Shown here: positions 41,279-51,026 of the stretch, piece after piece
How the letters are laid out: the number at the start of each line of letters is the position of its first letter
Numbering within the stretch: position 1 is the stretch's first letter
Assembly (NCBI RefSeq): GCF_042676085.1
Contig: NZ_JBHTKH010000011.1
Coordinates: 1-64,000, forward strand
Origin: Terrabacter terrigena
GTDB lineage: Bacteria > Actinomycetota > Actinomycetes > Actinomycetales > Dermatophilaceae
Length of the DNA stretch: 64,000 bases
Direction of reading: 5' to 3'
Made by a program: the position numbers and the translations under genes
The notes under the pieces: generated by a model
The model's input: only the letters and a program-made list of their open reading frames with translations
Told to the model about the DNA's origin: nothing
The model's database searches: none

Positions 41279-42517
41279 TCAGCGTTCGTTCGGCTGGGGT
41301 TCGGGCCAGTCGTGACCGAGGCGCACGACGTCGCCGACGACGACGACGGCAGGGGCACGGACGCCACGTGACCGGGCGAGCCCGGCGATCGTCGCGACGG
41401 TCCCGACGGTGGTGCGCTGGTCGGGCGAGAAGCCGCGCTCGACGACGGCCACGGGGCAGTCCGCCGAGCGCCCGTGCGCGACGAGCAGCTCGGTCGTGCG
41501 GGCGAGCTGGGTGACCCCCATGAGGAGCACCAGCGTGTGGTCGCCGCCGGTCGGCAATGCCGGGATGTCCTCGTGGCCCGTGACGACCGTGAAGCCGCGC
41601 GCGACACCGCGGTGGGTCACCGGGATGCCGGCGGCTGCGGGCACGGAGACCGCACTCGTCACGCCCGGCACGACCTCGACGGGTATGCCGTGTGGCTCGC
41701 AGGCCTCGCGCTCCTCGCCACCGCGGCCGAGCACGTAGGGGTCGCCGCCCTTGAGGCGGACCACCCCGAGGCCCCGCTGGGCCTCCTCGACGAGGATGTC
41801 GTTGATCCGCGACTGCGGCACGGGGTGGTTGCCCGGCGTCTTGCCGACGTCGACGACGCGCACCGAGGCGGGCAGTCGGTCGACGACGGCGCGCGGAGCG
41901 AGCCGGTCGACCACGACGACGTCGGCCGAGGCGAGCAGCTCGTGGCCCCGGGTCGTGAGCAGGCCGTCGGTGCCGGGTCCGCCACCGACGAGCGCGACCC
42001 AGCCCCGGCGGCCGTGGGTGCGGGTGCGACGCAGGTCGAGGGTGCCCGTGGCGAGCGCCCGCTCCACCCCGTCGCGCACGGTCACGGCCAGACCGGGGTC
42101 GCCGGCGGCATACGCGGAGATGGTGACCCGGCCGTCGGGCGTGGTCACGTCGGTGCGGGCCGCGACGCTCGCGGTCGTGCCGGCGGCGTCGGTGGCATCG
42201 ACGCACCAGACGCGCAGGGACTCGGCGTCGGAGGCGACCTCACGGTCGACGGACGCCTCGCCCGTTGCGGTGTGGGCGAACCAGGCGCCGTCGAGGTCGG
42301 AAGGTCCGGCGTAGTCGCGCTCGACCCAGTCGACCCGGCCGGCGGCGGCCAGGTCGCTGAGGTCCTCGCAGAGCCACGGCGCGACGACGCGCACGACGGC
42401 GCCCTCGTCGAGGAAGGCACGCACGCGGCGCGCGGAGACCGGGCCGCCACCGACGGCCACGACGAGACGGCCGGTCAGGTCGAGGACGACCGGCAGCGCC
42501 GGCTTCAGATCTCCCAT
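41279..42517 (-). CDS. cysG: siroheme synthase (dehydrogenase/ferrochelatase plus uroporphyrinogen-III methyltransferase)
   Basis: 412 residues. The N-terminal half (1-155) is a Met8/CysG-A-like domain with the NAD site LVVAVGGGPVSARRVRAFL. The C-terminal half is an SAM-dependent uroporphyrinogen-III methyltransferase: VALVGGGPGTDGLLTTRGHELL, GKTPGNHPVPQSRINDILVEEA, VVRLKGGDPYVLGRGGEE and VVPGVTSAVSVPAAAGIPVTHR. It makes siroheme, the cofactor of the sulfite reductase encoded first in the operon. The ATG lies 13 bases inside the end of cysN, so it is coupled. Confidence 0.93.
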   Translation of the reverse strand: MGDLKPALPVVLDLTGRLVVAVGGGPVSARRVRAFLDEGAVVRVVAPWLCEDLSDLAAAGRVDWVERDYAGPSDLDGAWFAHTATGEASVDREVASDAESLRVWCVDATDAAGTTASVAARTDVTTPDGRVTISAYAAGDPGLAVTVRDGVERALATGTLDLRRTRTHGRRGWVALVGGGPGTDGLLTTRGHELLASADVVVVDRLAPRAVVDRLPASVRVVDVGKTPGNHPVPQSRINDILVEEAQRGLGVVRLKGGDPYVLGRGGEEREACEPHGIPVEVVPGVTSAVSVPAAAGIPVTHRGVARGFTVVTGHEDIPALPTGGDHTLVLLMGVTQLARTTELLVAHGRSADCPVAVVERGFSPDQRTTVGTVATIAGLARSRGVRAPAVVVVGDVVRLGHDWPEPQPNER

Positions 42518-43896
42518 TCCTCGTCACCCTCGGGCTGCGACGGGGCGTCTGCCGCGGTGGGCAGCGTGGCACCGACCATCCCCGCGGCGACCGTGCGGCC
42601 GTCGTGGGCGTCGATGAGCAGGAAGGACCCGCCACGTCGCGACGTCGAGTAGTTCTCGACCGGAACGGCCGACGCCAGCCGGAGCGTCACGAGGCCGATG
42701 TCGTTGAGCGACAAGGACTCCGACGGCACGGCGTGGAGGTCGTCGAGGTCGAGGGCACCGTCAAGCGTGCGCACGGCGGTCTGCACCGTGCGCGACCCGT
42801 GCTTGAGCAGGAGCCGCTGGCCGGGGCGCAGCGGCGCGTCACCGAGCCAGCAGACGACGGCCTTGATGTCCTGGGTCGGCTCGGGCGCGTCGGCGGCGGC
42901 CGCGATGACGTCGCCACGCGAGATGTCGATCTCGTCGGCGAGCCGCAGCGTCACGGACTGGGGCGCGAACGCCTCGTCGAGGGTGGACTCGCCGAGGTCG
43001 ATGCCGGTGACGGACGTGCGCTTTCCCGACGGGAGCGCCACCACCTCGTCACCGACGCGCACGACGCCAGAGGCGACCTGGCCGGCGTACCCGCGGTAGT
43101 CGCGGTGCTGCGGGTCGCGCGCGGCGCCCTGCGGGCGGATGACGAGCTGCACCGGCAGCCGGAACGACTCGTTGGCCGGGTCGTCGGACGGCGGCAGCGC
43201 CTCCAGGAGCTCGAGAAGGCTCGGGCCGGCGTACCAGGGGGTGCGCTCGGAGCGGTGCGCGACGTTGTCTCCGTCGAGCGCACTGACCGGGATGGCGATG
43301 GCGTCCTCGACGCCGAGCTCGCGAGCCACGGCCTGCACCTCGGCCTCGACGCGGTCGTAGACCTCCTGCGAGAAGTCGACGAGGTCGATCTTGTTCACCG
43401 CGACGACGACGTGCGGCACGCGGAGCAGAGCCGTAACCGCGAGGTGGCGACGGGTCTGCTCGAGCACGCCCTTGCGCGCGTCGACGAGGAGCACGACGAC
43501 GTCGGCGGTCGAGCTGCCGGTGACCGTGTTGCGGGTGTACTGCACGTGGCCGGGGCAGTCGGCGAGCACGAACGAGCGGTTGGCCGTCGCGAAGTAGCGG
43601 TAGGCGACATCGATGGTGATGCCCTGCTCGCGCTCGGCGCGCAGGCCGTCGGTGAGCAGCGCCAGGTCGGCGGCGGTCAGGCCGCGGTCACGCGACACGC
43701 GCTCGACGGCGGCGAGCTGGTCGGACAGCACCGACTTGGTGTCGTGGAGCAGGCGGCCGACGAGGGTCGACTTGCCGTCGTCGACGGAGCCGGCGGTCGC
43801 GAGGCGCAGCAGCGTGCCGCGACCGGCGCCGGCAACGGCGGCGGGGTCGACCAGTGAGGGGTCGACGGTCTCGGGAGCCTGGGTGGCGGTCGCCAT
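42505..43896 (-). CDS. cysN: sulfate adenylyltransferase subunit 1 (GTPase)
   Basis: 463 residues. The translation-factor GTPase domain shows G1 GSVDDGKSTLVGRL, the switch region REQGITIDVAYRYF, G3 DCPGHVQYTRN and G4 NKIDLVD. Domains 2 and 3 follow (DYRGYAGQVASGVVRVGDEVVAL and beyond). GTP hydrolysis drives APS formation by CysD. It is the short form without the CysC APS kinase domain, so the product is APS, not PAPS. The stop of cysD and this ATG share one base (TGATG). Confidence 0.95.
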   Translation of the reverse strand: MATATQAPETVDPSLVDPAAVAGAGRGTLLRLATAGSVDDGKSTLVGRLLHDTKSVLSDQLAAVERVSRDRGLTAADLALLTDGLRAEREQGITIDVAYRYFATANRSFVLADCPGHVQYTRNTVTGSSTADVVVLLVDARKGVLEQTRRHLAVTALLRVPHVVVAVNKIDLVDFSQEVYDRVEAEVQAVARELGVEDAIAIPVSALDGDNVAHRSERTPWYAGPSLLELLEALPPSDDPANESFRLPVQLVIRPQGAARDPQHRDYRGYAGQVASGVVRVGDEVVALPSGKRTSVTGIDLGESTLDEAFAPQSVTLRLADEIDISRGDVIAAAADAPEPTQDIKAVVCWLGDAPLRPGQRLLLKHGSRTVQTAVRTLDGALDLDDLHAVPSESLSLNDIGLVTLRLASAVPVENYSTSRRGGSFLLIDAHDGRTVAAGMVGATLPTAADAPSQPEGDEEWEI

Positions 43897-44891
43897 CAGA
43901 AATAGCCTTCCTTCTTGCGGTCCTCCATGGCGGCCTCCGAGATGCGGTCGTCGGCGCGCGTGGCACCGCGCTCCGTCAGTGTCGAGGCAGCCACCTCGAG
44001 GACGATGTCGGCGTTGGTCGTGGCCGGCGACTCGACGGCGCCGGTGCACGACATGTCACCGACGGTCCGGTAGCGCACGAGGCGCGTCTCGACCGTCTCG
44101 TCGTCACGCGGCCGGCTCACGGGGCCGACCGCGAGCCACATGCCGTCGCGGCGGAAGACCTCTCGCTCGTGGGCGTAGTAGAGCGGTGCGAGCGGGATGT
44201 CCTCGCGCTCGATGTAGCGCCAGATGTCGACCTCGGTCCAGTTGCTGATCGGGAAGACCCGCACGTGCTCGCCCGGGCGGTGGCGCGGGTTGAAGAGGTT
44301 CCACAGCTCGGGCCGCTGGTTCTTCGGGTCCCACTGGCCGAACTCGTCGCGGAGAGAGACGATCCGCTCCTTGGCGCGCGCCTTCTCCTCGTCGCGGCGG
44401 CCGCCACCGAAGACGCCGTCGAAACGGTTGTCGTTGATGGCATCGAGCAGCGGCATCGTCTGCAGGGGGTTGCGCGTGCCGTCGGCGCGCTCGCGCAGCC
44501 GGCCGTCGTCGATGTAGTCCTGCACGCTCGCGACGACGAGACGCAGGCCGAGGCGCTCGACCGTCTCGTCGCGGTAGGCGAGCACCTCGGGAAAGTTGTG
44601 GCCCGTGTCGACGTGCAGCACCGGGAACGGGATCGGCGCCGGCCAGAACGCCTTCGTCGCCAGGTGCAGCATGACGACCGAGTCCTTGCCGCCGCTGAAG
44701 AGCAGCGCCGGGCGCTCGAGCTCGCCGGCCATCTCGCGGATGACGAGGATCGCCTCCGCCTCGAGCGCGTCGAGCTGGCTCAGCCGACGGTCGGTCGAGG
44801 ACGTCGTCGCGTATGCCGTCGGCCGCGTCTCGCCGTCGACCGGCGTCGCCGAGCCGGTCGGGGTGTCGATGGTCTTGGTGGTCGTCGTCAT
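43896..44891 (-). CDS. cysD: sulfate adenylyltransferase subunit 2
   Basis: 331 residues; about 30 N-terminal residues of Thr-rich extension, then a PP-loop ATPase domain: LLFSGGKDSVVMLHLATKAF, FPVLHVDTGHNFPEVL, DGVFGGGRRDEEKARAKERI, NWTEVDIWRYIEREDIPLAPLYYAH and the C-terminal RKKEGYF typical of CysD. It joins ATP and sulfate to form APS with CysN. ATG overlaps the cysH stop (ATGA). Confidence 0.95.
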   Translation of the reverse strand: MTTTTKTIDTPTGSATPVDGETRPTAYATTSSTDRRLSQLDALEAEAILVIREMAGELERPALLFSGGKDSVVMLHLATKAFWPAPIPFPVLHVDTGHNFPEVLAYRDETVERLGLRLVVASVQDYIDDGRLRERADGTRNPLQTMPLLDAINDNRFDGVFGGGRRDEEKARAKERIVSLRDEFGQWDPKNQRPELWNLFNPRHRPGEHVRVFPISNWTEVDIWRYIEREDIPLAPLYYAHEREVFRRDGMWLAVGPVSRPRDDETVETRLVRYRTVGDMSCTGAVESPATTNADIVLEVAASTLTERGATRADDRISEAAMEDRKKEGYF

Positions 44892-45637
44892 GTGTGGAGT
44901 CCGCACTCGGTCTTGGCGAAGCCGGCCCAACGGCCGGCGCGGGGGTCCTCGCCGGGCTCGACCCGGCGGGTGCACGGCTCGCAGCCGATCGACGGGTAGC
45001 CATCGGAGAGAAGGGAGTTGACCTCGACCTGGTTGTCGGCGGCATACGTGAGGAGCTCGTCGAAGGTCCACGCTGCGAGCGGGTTGATCTTGACGAGGCC
45101 GTTCTTGGCGTCCCACGTGACGAGGGGGGTGTCGGCGCGGGTGGGGCCCTCCTCCCGGCGCACGCCGGTGACCCAGGCCTCGTAGAGCGGCAGCGTGCGG
45201 GCGAGCGGCTCGACCTTGCGCATCTGGCAGCACAGGGCGGGGTCGCGCTCGTAGAGCCGCGGACCGTACTTCTCGTCCTGCTCGGCCACGGTGAGCTCGG
45301 GCATGACGTTGACGAGGGTGATCGGCAGGTCCTCGGCCACGATGTCGCGCGTGACGATCGTGTCGGAGAAGTGGTAGCCGGTCTCGAGGAAGAGCACGTC
45401 GACCCCGGGGGCGAACCGCGAGACCACGTGCGGCAGAACGGCATCCGCCATGGAGCACGCCACCGCGAGACTGCCGTCGAAGTGGAACGCGGCCCAGGCA
45501 GCGACCTCGTCGGCCGTCGGCTCGTGCTCGGGGTCGGCGCCGAGCGTCGCGTTGAAGTCGTCGACGATCGCCTTGAGCTCGGCCTCCGAGCGGCGCTTGC
45601 GCGGCACCTTCGGGGTGGCCAGGGGGACTGCGGTCAC
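44888..45637 (-). CDS. cysH: adenylylsulfate (APS) reductase, iron-sulfur type
   Basis: 249 residues. The adenylyl site is HFDGSLAVACSMADAVL. Two cysteine pairs, CCQMRKVEPL and CEPCTRRVEPGEDPRAGRW, would ligate a [4Fe-4S] cluster; the catalytic Cys is in KTECGLH at the end. This pattern marks APS reductases rather than PAPS reductases, agreeing with the absence of cysC. It reduces APS to sulfite. GTG at 45637 overlaps the sir stop (GTGA), with AAGGAG upstream. Confidence 0.95.
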   Translation of the reverse strand: MTAVPLATPKVPRKRRSEAELKAIVDDFNATLGADPEHEPTADEVAAWAAFHFDGSLAVACSMADAVLPHVVSRFAPGVDVLFLETGYHFSDTIVTRDIVAEDLPITLVNVMPELTVAEQDEKYGPRLYERDPALCCQMRKVEPLARTLPLYEAWVTGVRREEGPTRADTPLVTWDAKNGLVKINPLAAWTFDELLTYAADNQVEVNSLLSDGYPSIGCEPCTRRVEPGEDPRAGRWAGFAKTECGLHT

Positions 45638-47364
45638 TGGAGGGCTCCTTCCTCGGCACGGTGGCTCCACTGGGCGAAGGTCTCGCCCTGCTCGCGCTGT
45701 TTGGCGAAGGTGCGCACGACGCGCTCGACGTAGTCGGGCAGGTCGTCGGCCGTCACCTTGAGGCCGCGGACGGTGCGCCCGAGGCCGGCCTGGTCGCGCC
45801 CGACCGAGGCGAGGCCACCGCCGAGGTGCACTTGGAAGCCCGGCACCTGCTCTCCGTCCACGGTGACGAGCTGGCCCTTGAGGCCGATGTCGGCGGTCTG
45901 GATGCGCGCGCACGAGTTGGGGCAGCCGTTGATGTTGAGCAGGATGGGGGCGTCGAGCGAGCCGTCCTCGACGAGGTCGGCGAGCCGGGTCTCGAGCTCG
46001 GCGATGGCGTCGGTCGCGGTCTGCTTCGTCTCGACGATGGCCAGCTTGCAGTACTCGATACCCGTGCACGCCATCGTCGTTCGACGGAACGGGCTGGGCT
46101 TCGCCGTCAGGCCGAGGCCCTCGAGCTCGGCGACGAAGTCGTCGACGCGCTCGGCCGGGACGTCGAGGACGACGAGCTTCTGGTGGGCGGTGAGCCGGAC
46201 AGCGCTGGCGCCGTAGGCCTCGACGAGGTCGCCGAGCCGGGTCAGCAGGGTGCCGCTGATGCGGCCCACGGTGGGGGCGGCGCCGACGTAGTAGTTGCCG
46301 TCCTTCTGCAGGTGCACGCCGACGTGGTCGCCGGGGCCCGTGGCGGGTGCGGGGGGCGGGCCGTCGGGCAGCGGGTGCCCGAGGTACTCGGTCTCGAGCA
46401 CCTCGCGGAACTTCGCCGGGCCCCACTCGGCCAGGAGGAACTTGAGGCGGGCCTTGTTGCGGAGCCTGCGGTAGCCGTAGTCACGGAAGATCGAGATGAC
46501 GCCGTGCCAGACGTCGACGGCGTCGTCCTCGGACACGAAGACGCCGATGCGCTCGGCCAGCCGTGGCGAGGTCGAGAGGCCGCCGCCGACCCAGAGGTCG
46601 AAGCCCGGCCCGAGCTCGGGGTGCACGACGCCGACGAGGGAGATGTCGTTGATCTCGTGCACGACGTCGAGGCTCGGGTGGCCGGTGATGGCCGTCTTGA
46701 ACTTGCGCGGCAGGTTGGAGAGGTCGAGGTCGCCGAGGTACTTCTCGGTGATCCGCAGGATGACGGGCGTCGGGTCGATGATCTCGTCGGCCGCGACGCC
46801 GGCGACGGGGCTGCCGAGGAAGCCTCGCGGGGTGTCGCCGCAGGCCTCCGTCGTCTGCAGGCCGACGGCCTCGAGCCGCCGCCAGATCTCGGGCACGTCC
46901 TCGATGCCGACCCAGTGGTACTGGATGTTCTGCCGGTCGGTGATGTCGGCCGAGTCGCGGGCGAAGTCGGTGGAGATGCCGCCGAGGACGCGTAGCCGCT
47001 CGGGCGTGAGGGCCTGGCCGTCGCTGCGGACGCGGAGCATGAAGTAGCGGTCGCTCAGCTCGTCGTCGCTCAGCTGGGCCGTGCGGCCGCCGTCGATGCC
47101 GGGCTTGCGCTGCGTGTAGAGGCCCCACCAGCGGAAGCGGCCGGAGAGGTCCTGCGTGGGGATCGAGTCGAACCCGTCGCGGGAGTAGATCTGCTCGATC
47201 CGCTCGCGGACGTTGAGCCCGTTGTCCTCCTGCTTCCAGGTCTCGTTGCCGTTGAGCGGCTCGGTGCCGTCCACCTTCCACTGCCCGTTGGAGCGACCGC
47301 CGCGTGGCGGCCTGGTGCCGGGGCGTGCAGGCGCGGTCGCGGTCGAGTGGTCGGTGACGGTCAT
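45634..47364 (-). CDS. sir: ferredoxin-type sulfite reductase
   Basis: 576 residues. Two ferrodoxin-like half-domains and two nitrite/sulfite reductase domains are visible. FMLRVRSDGQALTPERLRVLGGIS and ITDRQNIQYHWVGIEDVPEIWRRLEAVGL mark the first. The siroheme-[4Fe-4S] cysteines are in TTMACTGIEYCKLAIVETKQ and LNINGCPNSCARIQTADIG (C-x5-C and C-x3-C). It reduces sulfite to sulfide with ferredoxin. Co-transcribed with cysH, D, N and G, which favours sulfite over nitrite. The ATG at 47364 lies 7 bases after TACATT, with no Shine-Dalgarno. Confidence 0.93.
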   Translation of the reverse strand: MTVTDHSTATAPARPGTRPPRGGRSNGQWKVDGTEPLNGNETWKQEDNGLNVRERIEQIYSRDGFDSIPTQDLSGRFRWWGLYTQRKPGIDGGRTAQLSDDELSDRYFMLRVRSDGQALTPERLRVLGGISTDFARDSADITDRQNIQYHWVGIEDVPEIWRRLEAVGLQTTEACGDTPRGFLGSPVAGVAADEIIDPTPVILRITEKYLGDLDLSNLPRKFKTAITGHPSLDVVHEINDISLVGVVHPELGPGFDLWVGGGLSTSPRLAERIGVFVSEDDAVDVWHGVISIFRDYGYRRLRNKARLKFLLAEWGPAKFREVLETEYLGHPLPDGPPPAPATGPGDHVGVHLQKDGNYYVGAAPTVGRISGTLLTRLGDLVEAYGASAVRLTAHQKLVVLDVPAERVDDFVAELEGLGLTAKPSPFRRTTMACTGIEYCKLAIVETKQTATDAIAELETRLADLVEDGSLDAPILLNINGCPNSCARIQTADIGLKGQLVTVDGEQVPGFQVHLGGGLASVGRDQAGLGRTVRGLKVTADDLPDYVERVVRTFAKQREQGETFAQWSHRAEEGALQ

Positions 47365-47371
47365 GTGATCG

Positions 47372-47408
47372 AATGTATAACCGGCCATTATCTTGACCCA
47401 AATGGGTC
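47372..47408 (-). promoter_or_regulatory. sulfate-operon promoter with palindrome over the -35
   Basis: On the minus strand, TTGGGT (47401-47396) and TACATT (47377-47372) are 18 bases apart. The palindrome GACCCA-AA-TGGGTC (47395-47408) covers the -35, as expected for a repressor responding to sulfur supply. Confidence 0.5.
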
Positions 47409-47421
47409 CGGCATCCGATCC

Positions 47422-47444
47422 ATCCCCACCAGATGGGTGGGGAT
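47422..47444. terminator. 9-bp hairpin after the transglycosylase gene
   Basis: ATCCCCACC (47422-47430) and GGTGGGGAT (47436-47444) pair perfectly around AGATG, directly 3' of the minus-strand transglycosylase gene and upstream of the sulfate-operon promoter. Confidence 0.6.
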
Positions 47445-47450
47445 TTGCCG

Positions 47451-48524
47451 TCAGGGGCCGGCGAGGGCGCCGGACGTCACGGCCTGGATGATGCCGACCA
47501 CGGTCGCGAGGTAGCGCTGCGAGTGGTTGTACGACAGCACGGCGGCGCGCAGGTCGGCGGCCTGCGACAGGTCACGGCCCCCGGCGCAGAGGTAGCCGGC
47601 CGCCGCGAGCGCGGCGTCCTCGATGTTCTGCGGGTCGCGTATGCCGTCACCGTTGCCGTCGGCGCCCCAGATCCGCCACGTGGCCGGGATGAACTGCATC
47701 GGTCCGACGGCCCGGTCCCACACGGGGTCGCCGTCGAAGCGGCCGCCGTCGCTGTCGCGGATCGCGGCGTAGCTCCCGCCCGTGAGCGCCGGCCCCCGGA
47801 CCGGCGGGACGGCGTCGTGGGACGCGTCGAGCCGGCGGCCGCGCAGCGAGGACGACTCGACCTCGCCGATGGCCGCGAGCAGCATGACGGGGATGCGGCA
47901 CGAGGGCCTCTTCGCGGCAGCCGACGTGTAGGCCGCCCAGATGACCTGCTCCTTGGTCAGTGGACCGTTGCCGCCACCCCTGGGCGGGACGGCCACGGCG
48001 GTCGGCACCTGGATGTCGGCCCTCGGCCGCCACGTCGAGGACGTGGCGCTGGTGCCTCCACCCGGCTGGAGCGTTGCGGGGTCGGGTTGGGCGCCCGGCA
48101 GCTCGCCGGGCTGCGCGTCCTGCTGGGTCTGGTCACCCGGTGCCGCCGGCTTCGCCTGCTGGGCGGTCACCACCGCGCCGGCTGTCAGGAGGAGCCGCTC
48201 GAACAGCGGCGTGACCAGCACCCCCGCCAGACCCCCGAGCGTGGTCAGGGGGTCGGCCTGCCGGGCGGGCGCGCCGTCGGCGCCCTCACTCCCGCCGGCC
48301 CCGCCGGCCCCGCCTGCTCCGCCGGACACGCCGGGCATGCCTGTCGGGGTTGCCGTCCCGGCGCCACCGAGGCCCGTGCCGAAGCCGAGGCTTGGCTCTG
48401 CGGACGGCGACGGGGTCGGAAAGGTCGAGCCGTCGTCGGCGCGAGCCGGGGCGGCGGCGAGCAGGGCGCAGCCCAGGCCGGCGGCCACCCCCGCCGCGAC
48501 CAGGCGCTCCATCCGCTGACGCAT
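47451..48524 (-). CDS. secreted lytic transglycosylase (SLT/MltB-like)
   Basis: 357 residues. A signal peptide (LVAAGVAAGLGCALLAAAPARADD) is followed by about 150 residues of Pro, Gly, Ala, Ser and Thr-rich low complexity. The catalytic domain (about 190-345) has RIPVMLLAAIGEVESSSL, with the catalytic Glu, then AVGPMQFIPATWRIWGADGNGDGIRDPQNIEDAALAAAGYLC and LSYNHSQRYLATVV. It cleaves peptidoglycan glycan strands outside the membrane. The upstream 192 bases (48525-48716) hold no gene that I can support. Confidence 0.9.
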   Translation of the reverse strand: MRQRMERLVAAGVAAGLGCALLAAAPARADDGSTFPTPSPSAEPSLGFGTGLGGAGTATPTGMPGVSGGAGGAGGAGGSEGADGAPARQADPLTTLGGLAGVLVTPLFERLLLTAGAVVTAQQAKPAAPGDQTQQDAQPGELPGAQPDPATLQPGGGTSATSSTWRPRADIQVPTAVAVPPRGGGNGPLTKEQVIWAAYTSAAAKRPSCRIPVMLLAAIGEVESSSLRGRRLDASHDAVPPVRGPALTGGSYAAIRDSDGGRFDGDPVWDRAVGPMQFIPATWRIWGADGNGDGIRDPQNIEDAALAAAGYLCAGGRDLSQAADLRAAVLSYNHSQRYLATVVGIIQAVTSGALAGP

Positions 48525-48716
48525 GCCTCATGCTCCCGCACTGCTGCAGGCCCGCCCCCCGGGCCCGCGACGACTTCCCCTCAAGTAGAGCGCGAAAGAT
48601 GCTCGGGCGCCCGCGAATCCGTTATGTCCGCCGCCACCTCAGCCACCACCTCCGAAGGCTCTCCCACGTGCGAGACCGACGCGAGCGGCTGTCCCGCAGC
48701 GCCACCGCCGGACGCC

Positions 48717-49115
48717 TCAGCGCGCCTTGACGGTCAGGACGGCGCACGGGGCGTCGAGCAGCACCTGCTGTGCGGTGCTGCCCGTCACGAGCTTGCCGAC
48801 CGGTGACCGCCGGCGCAGGCCGATGACGACGAGGTCGGCGTCGATCTCCGTCGCCGCGCCGAGGATCTCCTCCGCGGCGGAGCGACCAGAGGTCGGCTGA
48901 CGCACCTCGTGCGGGATGTCGGCGTTCGCGAGCTGCAGGTCGATGGCGTCGATGTCCTCGGCCATCGCGAAGCTCTTGTCGGCGTAGTTGCCGTCGCGTC
49001 CGGTGTTGACGACCGTGAGGTGCGACCCCTCTGACTGGGCGAGCGAGATCGCCGCGTCGAGCGCGGCGACCCCCTCGGGTGTCGGAATGTAGCCGACGAC
49101 AATCTTGACGAACAT
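48717..49115 (-). CDS. universal stress protein (UspA family)
   Basis: 132 residues: VKIVVGYIPTPEGVAALDAAISLA at the N-terminus, LVVIGLRRRSPVGKLVTGSTAQQVLLDAPCAVLTV at the C-terminus, including the ATP-binding G-x2-x9-GST pattern. This is the ATP-binding Usp type, without a second domain. AGGAGAGG lies 3-4 bases before the ATG. No dormancy gene cluster is nearby. It lies downstream of, and on the same strand as, the sugar ABC operon. Confidence 0.9.
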   Translation of the reverse strand: MFVKIVVGYIPTPEGVAALDAAISLAQSEGSHLTVVNTGRDGNYADKSFAMAEDIDAIDLQLANADIPHEVRQPTSGRSAAEEILGAATEIDADLVVIGLRRRSPVGKLVTGSTAQQVLLDAPCAVLTVKAR

Positions 49116-49155
49116 GCCTCTCCTGACGGGGAACTCAGCGCGCTCGAAACGGCTT

Positions 49156-50000
<845 letters not shown>

Positions 50001-50004
<4 letters not shown>

Positions 50005-51023
50005 GCCTTGACCTTCCTGATCCACTGGTCGACGGAGACCGCGACGATGACGAGCACGCCGGTGGCGAGGACGCGGTACTGCTGGTCGATGCCGGCGAGC
50101 GAGAGACCGAACTGGAGGGACTGGACGATCAGGGCGCCGATGAGCGTCCCGATGAGCCGCCCGCGACCACCGAAGAGGCTCGTGCCGCCGATGACCACTG
50201 CGGTGATGCTGTTGAGGTTGGCGTCGACGATGGCGTTGGGTGTCGCGGCGCCGGAGCGGCCGATGAGGACCCAGGCCGCGAGGCCGTAGATGAGCCCGGC
50301 GACGGTGTAGACGGTGAGGAGCACGCGCTGGGTGCCCACGCCCGACAGGCGGGCCGACTCGCGGTCGTCGCCGACGGCATAGACGTGGCGTCCCCATGCG
50401 GTCTGCGACAGCGCGAAGCCGACCACGGCGTACATGACGCCGACGGCGATGACGCCCCACGTGAGGCGGAAGCCGCCCCGCGGGCCGAACCCCTCGCCCA
50501 GGAAGTTGAGGAGGGACGGCAGGTGGTCGGCCTGGATGCTCGAGCCGCCCGAGTAGAGCAGCGCGATGGCCGTGAAGACGCTGAGCGTGCCGAGGGTGAC
50601 GATGAACGGCGGTAGTGCCAGCCGGGTCACGAGCAGGCCGTTGAGCAGACCCGCGCCGACGGCCAGGAGCAGGCCGATCAGCAGTGCGAGGAGGCCGTTC
50701 ATCCCGCCGTCCTTGGCCAGCGTCGCCATCACCATCATCGACAGGATCGTGATGGCGCCGACAGACAGGTCGATGCCGGCCGTGAGGATGATGAGTGTCT
50801 GACCGATCGCCAGGGCCGCCACGACCGCGGTCTGCTGCAGCAGCAGACCGAGCGAGGACGGCGTGGCGAACCGCGAGTTCATCGTGGTGAAGGCGATGAA
50901 CGCGATGACGAGGATGAGCAGGGGGCTGAGCCACGGGTAGCCGTGGAGGAGGTGCTGCACCCTCTGCAGGGGGCTCTGCTGCCGCCGAGCGAACTCGGCG
51001 GCAGCCGACTGGGTGGTCGTCAT
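50001..51023 (-). CDS. sugar ABC transporter permease (RbsC/FrcC type)
   Basis: 340 residues with about ten membrane helices. The family block is clear: ILTAGIDLSVGAITILSMMVMATLA, LLVTRLALPPFIVTLGTLSVFTAIALLYSGGSSI, and NLNSITAVVIGGTSLFGGRGRLIGTLIGALIVQSLQFGLSLAGI. It forms the channel with the ATPase and binding protein encoded beside it. The ATG lies 3 bases after the binding-protein stop. Confidence 0.95.
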
Positions 51024-51026
51024 GGC

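Noticed and set aside
48525..48716. Possible cyclic-di-AMP riboswitch upstream of the transglycosylase
   Set aside because: Such riboswitches often precede cell-wall hydrolase genes in actinobacteria, but I could not find the conserved core in this stretch.
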